DNA of 64,000 nucleotides from Bacillus sp. P14.5 (GCF_003316765.1 NZ_NIJF01000095.1:310001-374000); one strand, 5' to 3'. Positions 43,817 through 53,136 are shown, numbered from the stretch's first letter. Notes: generated by a model not told the origin, from the sequence alone. Program-made: numbers and translations.

Positions 43817-44389
43817 ATGAATTTATATATGTTAATCGCTGTTTGTCTCCTTTCCTATGGTTTTGGAGGTCTGAACGGAGCGTATTATTTAACCGGATAT
43901 TATTTAAAGGACGACATCCGCCGCTATGGAAGCGGAAATGTGGGAGCTACAAATGCAGGAAGGATTCTTGGGAAAAAAGGTTTTATATTGACAGTCATCG
44001 TGGATGTTTCAAAGGTGGCGGCTGCCATGGCGATTGCTTACTGGATGACTGAGAATGAAAGTCTCGCCATGGCTTGGAGTGCGTTTTTCCTGCTAATCGG
44101 GCATATCTTTCCTCTGCAGCTTGGATTCAGGGGAGGAAAAGGAGTAGTTGTCTTTTTTGCAAACTCCCTTTTTCTGGTCCCTATCAGTATTCCGGTATGC
44201 GGTATTATCATGGGAATAACTTTCATATTGTTAAAGGATTACAAGAAAGCAGGGTTTATGTCGATGCTTTCAATTCCCATCACTGCTTATCTCGTAGACG
44301 CTCCTTTCGAATACTGGACAGTTTTGCTGATCATGTTTGTTATAGTCTTGCTCGTACATAAAAAAATCACCATTGCCGCAACTTCATAA
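43817..44389 (+). CDS. Glycerol-3-phosphate acyltransferase PlsY paralogue
   Basis: A 190-residue membrane protein with five helices. RRYGSGNVGATNAGRILG and LGFRGGKGVVVFF are the two conserved PlsY motifs for phosphate and acyl-phosphate binding, so it should move an acyl chain from acyl-phosphate to a glycerol-phosphate-like hydroxyl. Housekeeping plsY usually lies near parE/parC; this copy instead opens an operon with an acyltransferase-aminotransferase fusion and an LTA-synthase-like gene, which suggests a specialised lipid. The ribosome binding site is poor; the ATG at 43829 is an alternative. Confidence 0.8.
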   Translation: MNLYMLIAVCLLSYGFGGLNGAYYLTGYYLKDDIRRYGSGNVGATNAGRILGKKGFILTVIVDVSKVAAAMAIAYWMTENESLAMAWSAFFLLIGHIFPLQLGFRGGKGVVVFFANSLFLVPISIPVCGIIMGITFILLKDYKKAGFMSMLSIPITAYLVDAPFEYWTVLLIMFVIVLLVHKKITIAATS

Positions 44390-44413
44390 CCGGCACCATT
44401 AGGAGGTTTTAGA

Positions 44414-46025
44414 ATGAAAACTGCTTCTCTTCACTTTAAGATAGCAAACGAGAGGGAAGAATTTAACCAGATTCATAGAATGAACTATGAAACTTTTGTG
44501 GATGAAATTCCTCAGCATGAAAGAAATCCAGAAAAAATGCTCATTGACCGTTTTCACAATGAAAATACATATATTATTGCAAAAAAAGGGAATGAATTGA
44601 TTGGGATGATTGCGGTCAGGGGGAATAGACCATTCTCGTTGGATCAAAAACTACCTGAAATTGATTCTTATTTGCCTGAAGGAGGGATCCCGTGTGAAAT
44701 ACGGTTACTCTCTGTACAAAAGGACTACCGCAGCAGTATCGTCTTTTTTAAGCTGGTAGAGAGAGCGGTGTCCCATTGCTTGAGGAATGGATATAATCTG
44801 GCGCTCATTTCCGGGACTGTCAGGCAGCTGAAATTGTATAAGCGTATAGGCTTTGAGACTTTTGGTCCGCTTGTTGGTGAAAACGACGCTCGTTTCCAGC
44901 CTATGTATATCACGAAGGACAATTTTGAAAGGGCGACCAAGGCATTTAACAGGCTGATGCACAGACAAGATTCAAAAAGGAAGATGATGAATTTCCTTCC
45001 TGGTCCAGTGCCGGTAAACAAGAAGGTGGAAGTAGCATTTTCTAAGGAAGCAGTCTCCCATAGATCAACGGATTTCATGGAACAGATCAATGATGTGCAA
45101 AGCAGGCTTAAGAAGTTGACTGGTGCGACAAATGTTCATGTGCTTGTCGGGACTGGCACTCTATCTAATGATCTTGTTGCAGCGCAATTGCTACGCCAGG
45201 AGGAAAAGGGATTGATCCTTGCTAACGGGGAATTCGGATTGCGCCTCATTGATCACGCACGCCGGATGGGACTTCACTACGAAGTTATAGCAAAGGATTG
45301 GAATGAAAAGATTACTATGGAAGAAGTAGATGAGTTTCTTGATTGCCATCCTGATATCAGATGGTTATGGCTGGCTCACTGTGAAACTTCCACTGGTTAT
45401 ATGTTCGACTTGGAAAGGTTTAAACAGCTGTGCAATAAGCATGAAGTGAATTTATGTGTGGATGCGTGCAGTTCAGCTGGTGTCACACAGTTGAATCTAA
45501 GGGGGGTATTCATGGCAACCACTGTCAGCGGTAAAGCAATTGGTTCTTACCCGGGACTGGCCATTGTCTTTCATCGTGATCCAGTAGACGCGGATAAGTC
45601 ATTGCCTCGATATTTAGATCTTGGTATGTATCATAAGCATAATAGCGTTCCTTATACCCACTCTTCTAACCTGGTAGCCGCTTTTCATGCCGCATTACTA
45701 GAATTGGATCCTTGTAGCAAAGCTAAGCTTAACCAGGAAGTAAGAATGACTCTGGAAAGGTCGGGAATAACTTGTCTAGGAGACAGCACTTATTCTCCGG
45801 GTATCATTACCATTCCTCTGCCGGGCGTCATCTCTTCAAGGGATTTTGGTGATAATTTAAAAAGAAAAAATTCTTATCAGCTATGAAAGTGACTACTTAT
45901 TGAAAAGAAATTGGGTTCAAATCGCCTTGATGGGCGAATATAATTCCAGCGAAGTGATGATGGCTATGGATCAATTTATAGAAGAATATGAAGAACAAAC
46001 AGCCAGTGCGGCAGCGGTCCTATGA
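44414..46025 (+). pseudogene. Acyltransferase / class V aminotransferase fusion, frameshifted near its end
   Basis: Residues 1-185 form a GNAT-fold N-acyltransferase of the FeeM/autoinducer-synthase kind (HRMNYETFVDEIPQHE, EIRLLSVQKDYRSS). From about 194 (NFLPGPVPVNKKVEVAF) a fold-type I class V aminotransferase follows, with D350 (CVDACSSAGV) and the PLP lysine K374 (TTVSGKAIGSYPG). The frame stops at 45886 after an A6 run. One A fewer continues as ILISYESDYLLKRNWVQIAL to a TGA at 46025, whose ATGA overlaps the next gene, showing that this is the native end. AGGAGG precedes the ATG 24 bases after plsY. Function unknown; perhaps amination and N-acylation of a lipid precursor. Confidence 0.75.
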
Positions 46026-47872
46026 AATTTCCCACGATCACTCCTGCCATCAAGATCTCATCTATTAGACTAGTCATCATAGCTGTTACCGCAATTTGGA
46101 TAAAAACATTATTTGTATTATTCTTAGGGTTTGATCTGAAAATTATATCAGCGGTTGAAATTCCTTTTATCATGATAAGCCCCATTGGTTCGTTACTGCT
46201 GTTGTTCGGTTTCAGTTTCTATTTCACGAAAAGCTTCAAACCTTTTCTCTTCTGGACAGCCTGGGTAGTCGCCAATGCATTGTTGTATGGAGACTTGCTG
46301 TACTATAGGTTCTATACTGATTTTGTCACCCTGCCCATACTTTTTCAGTTCAGCAATGTAGGAGGATTGGGTCCGAGTACCGTGGAATTAATGAGCCCTT
46401 GGGACCTGCTGCTATTTTCGGATTTGTTTATTTTACCTTGGATAATGAGAACAAGAACACAAAAAGGGACTTTAATTAATTCGAGGGTGAAAGTTTTATA
46501 CGCAGCTGCAGGAGCATTGCTCGTACTATTTACGGTCGGTATCGGTTTGCTCCGATCACCATATCTCTTTGCCGCCTCGTATGACCGCGATGGCATGGTA
46601 AAGGCACTCGGGCCCTATAATTACCATCTTTTTGATTTTGCTCTCGGGGCGGTGACCCCTCTTAACCGGACATTTGCCACTAAGACTGATGCAAATCATA
46701 CTGTAGATTATTTAAAGAGCAAGAAAGGTTCTAAAACTGACTTATTTGGCGCTGCGAGTGAGAAAAATCTGGTATTAATCAGTATGGAATCCACTCAGAA
46801 TTTTGTGATCAACCGTGAAATCAATGGAGAAGAAATTACTCCGTTTTTAAACGATTTGATTGAAGACAGTTTTTATTTCAGCAATGTGTATGATCAGACA
46901 GCCCAAGGAAAGACATCCGATTCTGAATTCATGATTGATACGGGATTATACCCGCTGGCAAGCGGATCGGTATTTGTACAAAAGCCTGAAAATACCTATT
47001 ACAGTCTTCCTCATATTTTGAAGGAAAGGGACTATTATACTTCCGTTTTTCATGGTAACGAAAAAACCTTTTGGAATCGTGAAAAAATGTATAATGCTTT
47101 GGGCTATGACCGGTTTTACTCAGAACGTGAGTATGATGTAACAGAGGAGAACTCAGTGAATTACGGGATAAAAGATATTGAATTCTTCAGTCAAACCGCA
47201 GATAAGCTTGAGGAACTTCCTCAGCCATTCTATTCAAGGCTGATCACTTTGACCAACCACTTCCCATTCCTTCTTGAAGAGGAAGATAAATATATCAAAG
47301 AAGCGGATACCGAAGTGGAGGTTGTCAATCGTTATATCACCACTGTCCGTTATCAGGACGAAGCAATTAAAAAGTTATTCAAGGATTTGAAGGAAAAAGG
47401 ACTCTATGATAATACTATGTTCGTCCTTTATGGAGACCATTATGGAATATCAGAGAAGTTTGAAGAGGGCATATATGAAATCCTGGGGAAAGAGGCGTCC
47501 CCTGTTAACCATGTTTCATTGCAGCAAGTACCTTTGATTATCCATATTCCCGGTCAGGAAGGTGGATTGGTTACCAGGGCAGGGGGAGAAATTGATATCC
47601 GTCCTACGATTCTTCACTTGCTGGGCATCAAGACGGAAAATAAACTTTCTTTTGGACACGTCTTATTTACCAGAGATGAGGAACACCCGGTTATTTTCCG
47701 AGATGGAAGTTTTGTAACAGAGGACCTTACTTTCAATGATGGGATTTGCTATGAAAACACGGACGAAAAGGTAGTTCCTGTAAAGTGTATTCCTTATAAG
47801 GAAACTGTGAGGCGTGAGCTGGAACTTTCCGATGACATCATTTATGGTGACTTATTAAGATTTTTAGAATAA
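46022..47872 (+). CDS. LTA synthase family protein (LtaS-like phosphoglycerol transferase)
   Basis: A 616-residue membrane enzyme with five N-terminal helices (residues about 15-195) and an extracellular sulfatase-fold domain. The catalytic threonine is T298 in QGKTSDSEF; FHGNEKTFWNR and YGDHYGIS supply metal and substrate ligands. LtaS-type proteins transfer glycerol-phosphate from phosphatidylglycerol; related enzymes transfer other phospho-headgroups. The start overlaps the end of the fusion gene by 4 bases, so it is the coupled last gene of the operon. Its partners suggest that the substrate may be a non-standard lipid. Confidence 0.87.
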   Translation: MKFPTITPAIKISSIRLVIIAVTAIWIKTLFVLFLGFDLKIISAVEIPFIMISPIGSLLLLFGFSFYFTKSFKPFLFWTAWVVANALLYGDLLYYRFYTDFVTLPILFQFSNVGGLGPSTVELMSPWDLLLFSDLFILPWIMRTRTQKGTLINSRVKVLYAAAGALLVLFTVGIGLLRSPYLFAASYDRDGMVKALGPYNYHLFDFALGAVTPLNRTFATKTDANHTVDYLKSKKGSKTDLFGAASEKNLVLISMESTQNFVINREINGEEITPFLNDLIEDSFYFSNVYDQTAQGKTSDSEFMIDTGLYPLASGSVFVQKPENTYYSLPHILKERDYYTSVFHGNEKTFWNREKMYNALGYDRFYSEREYDVTEENSVNYGIKDIEFFSQTADKLEELPQPFYSRLITLTNHFPFLLEEEDKYIKEADTEVEVVNRYITTVRYQDEAIKKLFKDLKEKGLYDNTMFVLYGDHYGISEKFEEGIYEILGKEASPVNHVSLQQVPLIIHIPGQEGGLVTRAGGEIDIRPTILHLLGIKTENKLSFGHVLFTRDEEHPVIFRDGSFVTEDLTFNDGICYENTDEKVVPVKCIPYKETVRRELELSDDIIYGDLLRFLE

Positions 47873-48008
47873 GCTTTTCTAAAGCAGGAATGAGCTTGTA
47901 AAGACGAGTTAGTATTTAACGGTAAATTGATGGGGCTGCCGCACCCATTTAATATTTAGATTCTCGAATGAATCCCATTTTAGAGATATGCCTTGTATTA
48001 TTAGATTT

Positions 48009-48036
48009 GAACCTTTTGCTGCCAGCAAAAGGTTTT
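48009..48036 (+). terminator. Terminator of the plsY-ltaS-type operon
   Basis: AACCTTTTGCTG pairs with CAGCAAAAGGTT around a minimal loop, followed by a T run. Confidence 0.85.
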
Positions 48037-48044
48037 TTGTATGA

Positions 48045-48368
48045 GGCGGTTATCGCTATCAATGCTGCTTTTCGGAAAAATCTCAAAAGTCGGATTTTTT
48101 GTTAGGGGTGCCTGCTGAGCAGCTTGGGATACCAAGAGTCGTTTTATTGATGATAGGTGTCCCTCGAGAACATGTTGAGAGACACCAGGAGTCCGTTTTT
48201 CGAAGCTAGGTGTCCTTCGTAATCTGGGAAATATCCTCCCGCTTCATAAGTATTTCTCTTAAAACAAGGGAAGCCGTTTTCTTTTTCGATTACAAGGATA
48301 TTTCGGATGAGATGAGTCGTCATCTTTAGGAATTAAATTACCCGGAAACAAAGTTTACGATAAAAGCC
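48045..48368 (-). mobile_element. Enlarged MITE family A copy (324 bp) carrying a repeat cargo
   Basis: Ends GGCGGTTATCGCTATCAATG and AAAGTTTACGATAAAAGCC are family A. The flanking 8-mers TTGTATGA and TAATATGA match at six of eight positions. In the middle, at about 48107-48220, lie two to three units of another palindrome, GGTGTCCCTCGAG ... GAGAGACACC, spaced 49-53 bases. No ORF. Confidence 0.6.
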
Positions 48369-48518
48369 TAATATGAACAAGCAGAAAGCCCAATTTTATG
48401 AAACAGTCTGTCGGCAGTTCTGATAGAAAGACAGTCAATCATTCACTTTCTTTGATTCTAATTTACCTTCAGAAAACATAAACTGTACAAGCTGTTTTTA
48501 TAAAGGTGGAGAGGTTCG

Positions 48519-49151
48519 TTGAGTATCACAATTCTTTTCAGCTATGTCTTTCTAGGTTTGACACTGGCAGCACCAATTGGTCCCGTCAATTCAGCAAGGC
48601 TGGATAAAGGTATTAGGAATGGCTTTTGGCATGCCTGGGTAGTTGGAGCCGGGTCAATGATAGCGGATGCTGTCTTTATGCTGTTGGTCTATGTCGGGAT
48701 GGTCCAGTTTTTGAATATTCCAGCAGTCCAGATATTTCTTTGGCTTTTCGGCGGATTTATTTTGATTTATTCAGGGATAGAAAGCATGATAAGTGTAAAG
48801 TCTTACTCATTCGAGAGCATCAGAAAAAAAGATTCGTTGACCAAATGCTTTTTTACAGGTTTTATTATGTCTATATCCAGTCCGCTCTCAATCCTTTTCT
48901 GGCTAGGCATTTACGGATCAATTCTGGCGAAAACCGCTTCGGAAAATGGTACTGGAGATCTTTTGGTTTACAGCAGCATGATATTTCTGGGGCTGACTAT
49001 TTGGGATGTTTTTGTGGCATTGCTTACTACTTCTTTAAAAAAATATTTTAATTCTAATGTTCTTATCGCGGTATCGATTTTATCCGGCCTGTCCTTGATA
49101 GGCTTCGGGGCATATTTTGGTTATCAAGGCATAATGGAGCTTTTTAGTTAG
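48519..49151 (+). CDS. LysE/RhtB-family amino-acid exporter
   Basis: A 210-residue membrane protein with six helices. The N-terminal GLTLAAPIGPVNSARLDKGI is the LysE family signature. It is expected to export basic or other amino acids or analogues. Translation starts at a TTG behind GGTGGAGAGG. Monocistronic; no regulator adjacent. Confidence 0.85.
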   Translation: MSITILFSYVFLGLTLAAPIGPVNSARLDKGIRNGFWHAWVVGAGSMIADAVFMLLVYVGMVQFLNIPAVQIFLWLFGGFILIYSGIESMISVKSYSFESIRKKDSLTKCFFTGFIMSISSPLSILFWLGIYGSILAKTASENGTGDLLVYSSMIFLGLTIWDVFVALLTTSLKKYFNSNVLIAVSILSGLSLIGFGAYFGYQGIMELFS

Positions 49152-49239
49152 ATGCGGACTTTTTCCCAATAATGTTAAGGATACTCTTTAATATACTTGT
49201 AGTATAATAAGGGTATTCTGTTAGTAAGGGTGAAGAAAG

Positions 49240-49998
49240 ATGAAACCAATCGGAGAATTACCTGAGAAAATTTCTCTGTTAAATGCATTAAATAGTATAG
49301 GAGAAAATATCATTATCGCAGACCTGGATTATACCGTCTCCTGGATGAACAGTCATGCTGCTGATCTAATGACTGAGCTCGCACCATTATTTGGGCTGAA
49401 TACTGCTGAAGACATGGTCGGGTTGAATATGAGTGCATTTCACCATACTCCTTCTCACCAAAAAGAAGTAATGGATAAACTGACTGAAATCCACAGGGCC
49501 CGTATATCAATCCGCGATAAATTTGCTGCTGATATAGTCGTTACCCCCATAAAAAACGAGAAAGATAAAATTGATGGATATGTCGTCATGCTTATGGATG
49601 TGACAACTAAGGCAATAGAGGAACAAGAAAAAGAAAAACTAATTAAGTCGCTTTCTGTCCCAATTATAAAAGTCTGGGACAACACCATTGCATTGCCGCT
49701 GATAGGACATTTTGACAACGATCGTGCTGAAAGCATGATTGCTTCTGTCTTGCATGAATGTGCACTAAACAAAGTTGAATATGTACTGGTGGATCTAAGC
49801 GGAATTTATGAATTGGACATGAATATTAAATTCCACATACAAAAGCTTTGTGATTGTCTGAGTCTTATTGGTTCTCAATGTGTAATTGCCGGCATTACCC
49901 CGGAATTTGCATTGGCTGCGGGAGATTTATCAGGTCAGCTTCCTATTTTCAGAAATGCCCATGCAGGCCTGAAATATGTCATAGAGAAAATAAATTAA
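49240..49998 (+). CDS. PAS-STAS sensor protein (RsbR/YtvA-like)
   Basis: A 252-residue soluble protein. Residues 14-130 form a PAS domain (IGENIIIADLDYTVSWMN) that lacks the flavin-binding cysteine motif of LOV domains; residues 140-252 form a STAS domain (IALPLIGHFDNDRAES, VLVDLSGIYELDMN). The build matches stressosome proteins such as YtvA with a different sensor. The position of the RsbT-phosphorylated threonine holds Met. AGGGTG precedes the ATG, and a TATAAT box lies about 45 bases upstream. It may detect a ligand or redox state for the SigB pathway. Confidence 0.8.
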   Translation: MKPIGELPEKISLLNALNSIGENIIIADLDYTVSWMNSHAADLMTELAPLFGLNTAEDMVGLNMSAFHHTPSHQKEVMDKLTEIHRARISIRDKFAADIVVTPIKNEKDKIDGYVVMLMDVTTKAIEEQEKEKLIKSLSVPIIKVWDNTIALPLIGHFDNDRAESMIASVLHECALNKVEYVLVDLSGIYELDMNIKFHIQKLCDCLSLIGSQCVIAGITPEFALAAGDLSGQLPIFRNAHAGLKYVIEKIN

Positions 49999-50176
49999 TT
50001 TTTTATAAAGAAAGTAGTGTGTTTTCCTTTCAAATCTTCCGATAACCTGTTATGATTAATAAGAATTATTTTTGTTCGGTATGTAAGAAAGAAAGAGAAT
50101 GAAATCTTTAATTCTGAATACCCTGAGAGCAAGGATAGTATTAATAATGTGTGAAACGCACTAGGAGGCAACAAAC

Positions 50177-50377
50177 ATGGAAAAAGGTACAGTAAAATGG
50201 TTCAACGCAGAAAAAGGTTTCGGATTCATCGAAGTTGAAGGTGGAGAAGACGTATTCGTACATTTCTCAGCTATTCAAGGCGAAGGTTTCAAATCTCTTG
50301 ACGAAGGTCAAGCAGTAACATTTGACATCGAGCAAGGTCAACGCGGACCTCAAGCTGCAAACGTTAATAAAGCATAA
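50177..50377 (+). CDS. Cold shock protein (CspA/CspB family)
   Basis: A 66-residue single-OB-fold RNA chaperone. Both RNA-binding motifs, KGFGFIEV (RNP1) and DVFVHFSAI (RNP2), are intact. The start [20 protein letters not shown] is that of major Bacillus Csps. CTAGGAGG lies 9 bases before the ATG, after a leader of roughly 100 bases as usual for cold-regulated csp mRNA. Monocistronic. Confidence 0.95.
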   Translation: MEKGTVKWFNAEKGFGFIEVEGGEDVFVHFSAIQGEGFKSLDEGQAVTFDIEQGQRGPQAANVNKA

Positions 50378-50402
50378 TTCATAAACTTAGTGAAAGTCTT
50401 TC

Positions 50403-50435
50403 AAGCCAGCAGGTTTACCTGCTGGCTTTTTTATT
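50403..50435 (+). terminator. Terminator of csp
   Basis: AAGCCAGCAGG and CCTGCTGGCTT around TTTA, followed by a T run. Confidence 0.9.
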
Positions 50436-50569
50436 TTGATGTTCTTTAAAAACCCCTGGTTATGCCTGAGGTTCAAGAGAGTTTATAGCGTGGTATAAAA
50501 GATTTCCCCTTAATGAAGTGATAAGCAGATTTCCCTAACATATCATCTCATTTAATTTTAGGAAGATGT

Positions 50570-50752
50570 GTGCCCTTTGAAGGACGAGAATCATTCTATC
50601 TAACAGATGCAGATGATATTAAAGATCGGCTTCGAGATGGGATATTAAGAGAGAACAGAGTGACAGACGTCATTGTTCAATTAGATGAAGATGAGGAATG
50701 TTCAAAATGGGAAGAGAGTAGAAATATTAATAAAATATTTCAGCCGTTATGA
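50570..50752 (+). CDS. Possible 60-residue protein, unknown
   Basis: A GTG-started frame giving a charged product (start MPFEGRESFYLTDADD, acidic middle QLDEDEEC). TTAGGAAGATGT precedes it but is weak. It may be a real small gene or the end of a lost one; no family recognised. The rest of the 50436-50961 gap holds only the SigW-type promoter. Confidence 0.35.
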   Translation: MPFEGRESFYLTDADDIKDRLRDGILRENRVTDVIVQLDEDEECSKWEESRNINKIFQPL

Positions 50753-50872
50753 AATTAAAAATTTGAATAACAAAGTGGCTTCTAAAAATTGCCCCCGGAC
50801 TCGACTGCATCCGAAGGTCTTCCCCATTTTAAGACAGGGAAACGGCGCAAAGTTTTAAAAAAATGTAAAATA

Positions 50873-50901
50873 TGAAACTATTTTGTATTCTCCATCGTAT
50901 A
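50873..50901 (+). promoter_or_regulatory. SigW-type promoter of the flotillin gene
   Basis: TGAAAC (50873-50878), a 17-base spacer with an AT-rich start, and CGTATA (50896-50901) match the SigW consensus closely. It lies about 60 bases before the flotillin start. In Bacillus subtilis floT belongs to the SigW regulon. Confidence 0.85.
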
Positions 50902-50961
50902 CATAGTATACCCTCTAGCAGTTAATCAAAAGAGGGGACAAACATAGAGAGGGGTTTGAAT

Positions 50962-52467
50962 ATGGAATTATTCGGTGTACTAATGATTTTGATTCCAGTG
51001 CTTGTTGTCGCAGCAATCGCCGGGATTGCATACTTCTTCTGGGTGAGGTTCAGGTACCGCACTGCGAAGTCCAACCAGGCTTTGATTATTACGGGACCAA
51101 GATTGGGTGATCCTGAAAAAGAAACGAATATCTTTACAGATGATGAAGGAAGATCCATGAAGATCATCCGTGGAGGAGGCTACCGCTTAAGAAGGTTCCA
51201 AACTTCCACACCTGTCAACCTGACATCATTTCAATTGAAGCTCTCCACACCTCGTGTTTATACCAATGGCGGAGTGCCAATCGTTGCAGACGCGGTTGCC
51301 ATGGTGAAGGTGGCTGATTCTCTGAATGGTATAGCTAATTATGCAGAGCAGTTCCTCGGTAAAGACCAAGACGAAATTGAATTGGAAATTATTGAAGTAT
51401 TGGGAAGTAACCTGAGAGCAATACTTTCAAAGATGACTGTTGAGGATATCAACAGCGACCGTGAAAAATTCAATGCAGATGTGGCTGAAATCGCTCAGAA
51501 GCAATTGGATTTAATGGGATTCAAGATTACTTCCCTCGGATTGACTGACTTAAGGGATGCGGATGAACAGAACGGATACTTAGAAAACCTTGGACGCCCT
51601 CGTATAGCAGAAGTACGCAAATTGGCTGAAATTGCTGAGGCGGAAAATGAACGTGAAACGAGGATTCACAGAGCGCAAACAGATCAGCAAGCAAAAGAAG
51701 AAGAGTATAAGCGTCAAATTTCCATAGCAGAGAGTAAGAAAGAAAAGGATATCAAAGATGCCGCTTTTAAAGAGGAAACAGAAAGAGCGCGCGCCAAATC
51801 TGAACAATCCTATGAACTCGAAAAAGCAAAGTTATCAAAAGAGGTTAAAGAAGAAGAGTTAACATTGAAATTCCTTGAGCGTGAACGTGCTGTTAAACTC
51901 GAGGAAGAAGAAAGCAAGGTCCGTAAAACTAAAGCTGACGCAGAATACTACGAAACTACGAGAAAAGCGGAAGCAGAAGCCCGCAGATCGGAAATTGACG
52001 GAGAAGCAAAAGCCAAAATCCGCCGTGAAGAAGGTTCTGCTGAGGCGGACGTTATTCGTGAACGTGGTAAAGCAGAAGCAGAAGCGCGTAAACTGCTGGC
52101 TGAAGCCATGGAGAAACATGGCGATGTCATCATTACCGAAAAACTGATTGAAATGCTTCCTTTATTCGCAGAGAAGATTGCCCAGCCTTTAAATAACATT
52201 GACTCTGTTAAAATCATTGACTCCGGCAATGGAAACGGTATTCCTTCTTTCGGAAAAAGCATCACCAAAACAATGGTCGATATGCAGGAACCATTAAAGG
52301 AAATGACAGGTATTGATGTAGGTGAATTGCTTAAATCCTATGCCTCCAGATCCAATTCAAACCATTCGTCCCATCAGGGTGGAGGAACGGCGCTGGCAGA
52401 AGCACCACAAGCAGCTGTCCAGGACAGCGGGCAAGAACCGTCAGAAGAGGATAAAGAGGAGAAATAA
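50962..52467 (+). CDS. floT: Flotillin-like protein FloT (YuaG)
   Basis: A 501-residue scaffold of functional membrane microdomains. An N-terminal membrane segment (residues 5-28) is followed by an SPFH/PHB domain to about residue 190 and a long, highly charged coiled coil (about 200-400) rich in EAE and RKAEAEAR repeats. Start 50962 follows GAGAGGGG; an in-frame TTG at 50956 is not needed. Its SigW-type promoter is just upstream. The Bacillus subtilis partner yuaF (NfeD type) is not adjacent. Confidence 0.93.
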   Translation: MELFGVLMILIPVLVVAAIAGIAYFFWVRFRYRTAKSNQALIITGPRLGDPEKETNIFTDDEGRSMKIIRGGGYRLRRFQTSTPVNLTSFQLKLSTPRVYTNGGVPIVADAVAMVKVADSLNGIANYAEQFLGKDQDEIELEIIEVLGSNLRAILSKMTVEDINSDREKFNADVAEIAQKQLDLMGFKITSLGLTDLRDADEQNGYLENLGRPRIAEVRKLAEIAEAENERETRIHRAQTDQQAKEEEYKRQISIAESKKEKDIKDAAFKEETERARAKSEQSYELEKAKLSKEVKEEELTLKFLERERAVKLEEEESKVRKTKADAEYYETTRKAEAEARRSEIDGEAKAKIRREEGSAEADVIRERGKAEAEARKLLAEAMEKHGDVIITEKLIEMLPLFAEKIAQPLNNIDSVKIIDSGNGNGIPSFGKSITKTMVDMQEPLKEMTGIDVGELLKSYASRSNSNHSSHQGGGTALAEAPQAAVQDSGQEPSEEDKEEK

Positions 52468-52475
52468 TAATAAAG

Positions 52476-52505
52476 AGCGCATCCTGCAGCAAGGATGCGC
52501 TTTTC
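52476..52505 (+). terminator. Terminator of floT
   Basis: GCGCATCCTTGC-like arms: GCGCATCCTGC pairs with GCAAGGATGCGC, followed by TTTTC. Confidence 0.75.
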
Positions 52506-52524
52506 ATTACTGAGGTGGGATAAA

Positions 52525-53136
52525 ATGAGAACAGAATTAAGTAAAGTGATGGAAATAATCAAACTAGGTGAAAAACTTAAATATGAACTCCGGCACAGCT
52601 GGTTGTCTAATGGCCGCAGAGAAAGTGTGGCAGAACATACATGGCGCGTGGCTCTCATGGCGGTATTGATCAGTCCTAAACTTTCCGTTGAAATAAATAT
52701 GGAAAAACTTCTTAAGATGATCATTATCCATGATTTAGTGGAAGCTGAAGCAGGGGATATTCCAGCATTTGAAACTTTAAATAATGCTTCTATCAAATCT
52801 AAGAAAAGAGAAAATGAAATCAAAGCCATTATGAATATAAGAGATACCTTGGGAGGTGAGGTTGGTGAAGAAATTTACGAATTATGGATGGATTTTGAAG
52901 ACAAAGCTTCTATTGAAGCCCAAGTGGCAAATGCATTTGATAAGCTGGAAGCGCAGATTCAACATAACGAAAGTGACATATCAACCTGGCTTCAGATCGA
53001 ACATGCAATGAGTTTTCGGCTTGGAAGTCATTGTGAGTTCAGCCCGGAGCTTGTAATCCTGAAAGACCTGATTCAGGATGAAGCTGAACAAAAGCTCAAC
53101 AAAGCAGGCATAGAAGCAGACCGGCTTAAGATTTAG
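52525..53136 (+). CDS. HD-domain hydrolase (YfbR-like 5'-nucleotidase)
   Basis: A 203-residue helical metal-dependent phosphohydrolase. The HD ligands are H38 (SVAEHTWR), H69-D70 (IIIHDLVEAEAGDI) and a later aspartate in NAFDKLEAQ. The family includes YfbR, which dephosphorylates deoxynucleoside monophosphates. Start 52525 has GAGGTGGG before it. It lies 57 bases after floT, beyond that gene's terminator. Confidence 0.82.
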   Translation: MRTELSKVMEIIKLGEKLKYELRHSWLSNGRRESVAEHTWRVALMAVLISPKLSVEINMEKLLKMIIIHDLVEAEAGDIPAFETLNNASIKSKKRENEIKAIMNIRDTLGGEVGEEIYELWMDFEDKASIEAQVANAFDKLEAQIQHNESDISTWLQIEHAMSFRLGSHCEFSPELVILKDLIQDEAEQKLNKAGIEADRLKI

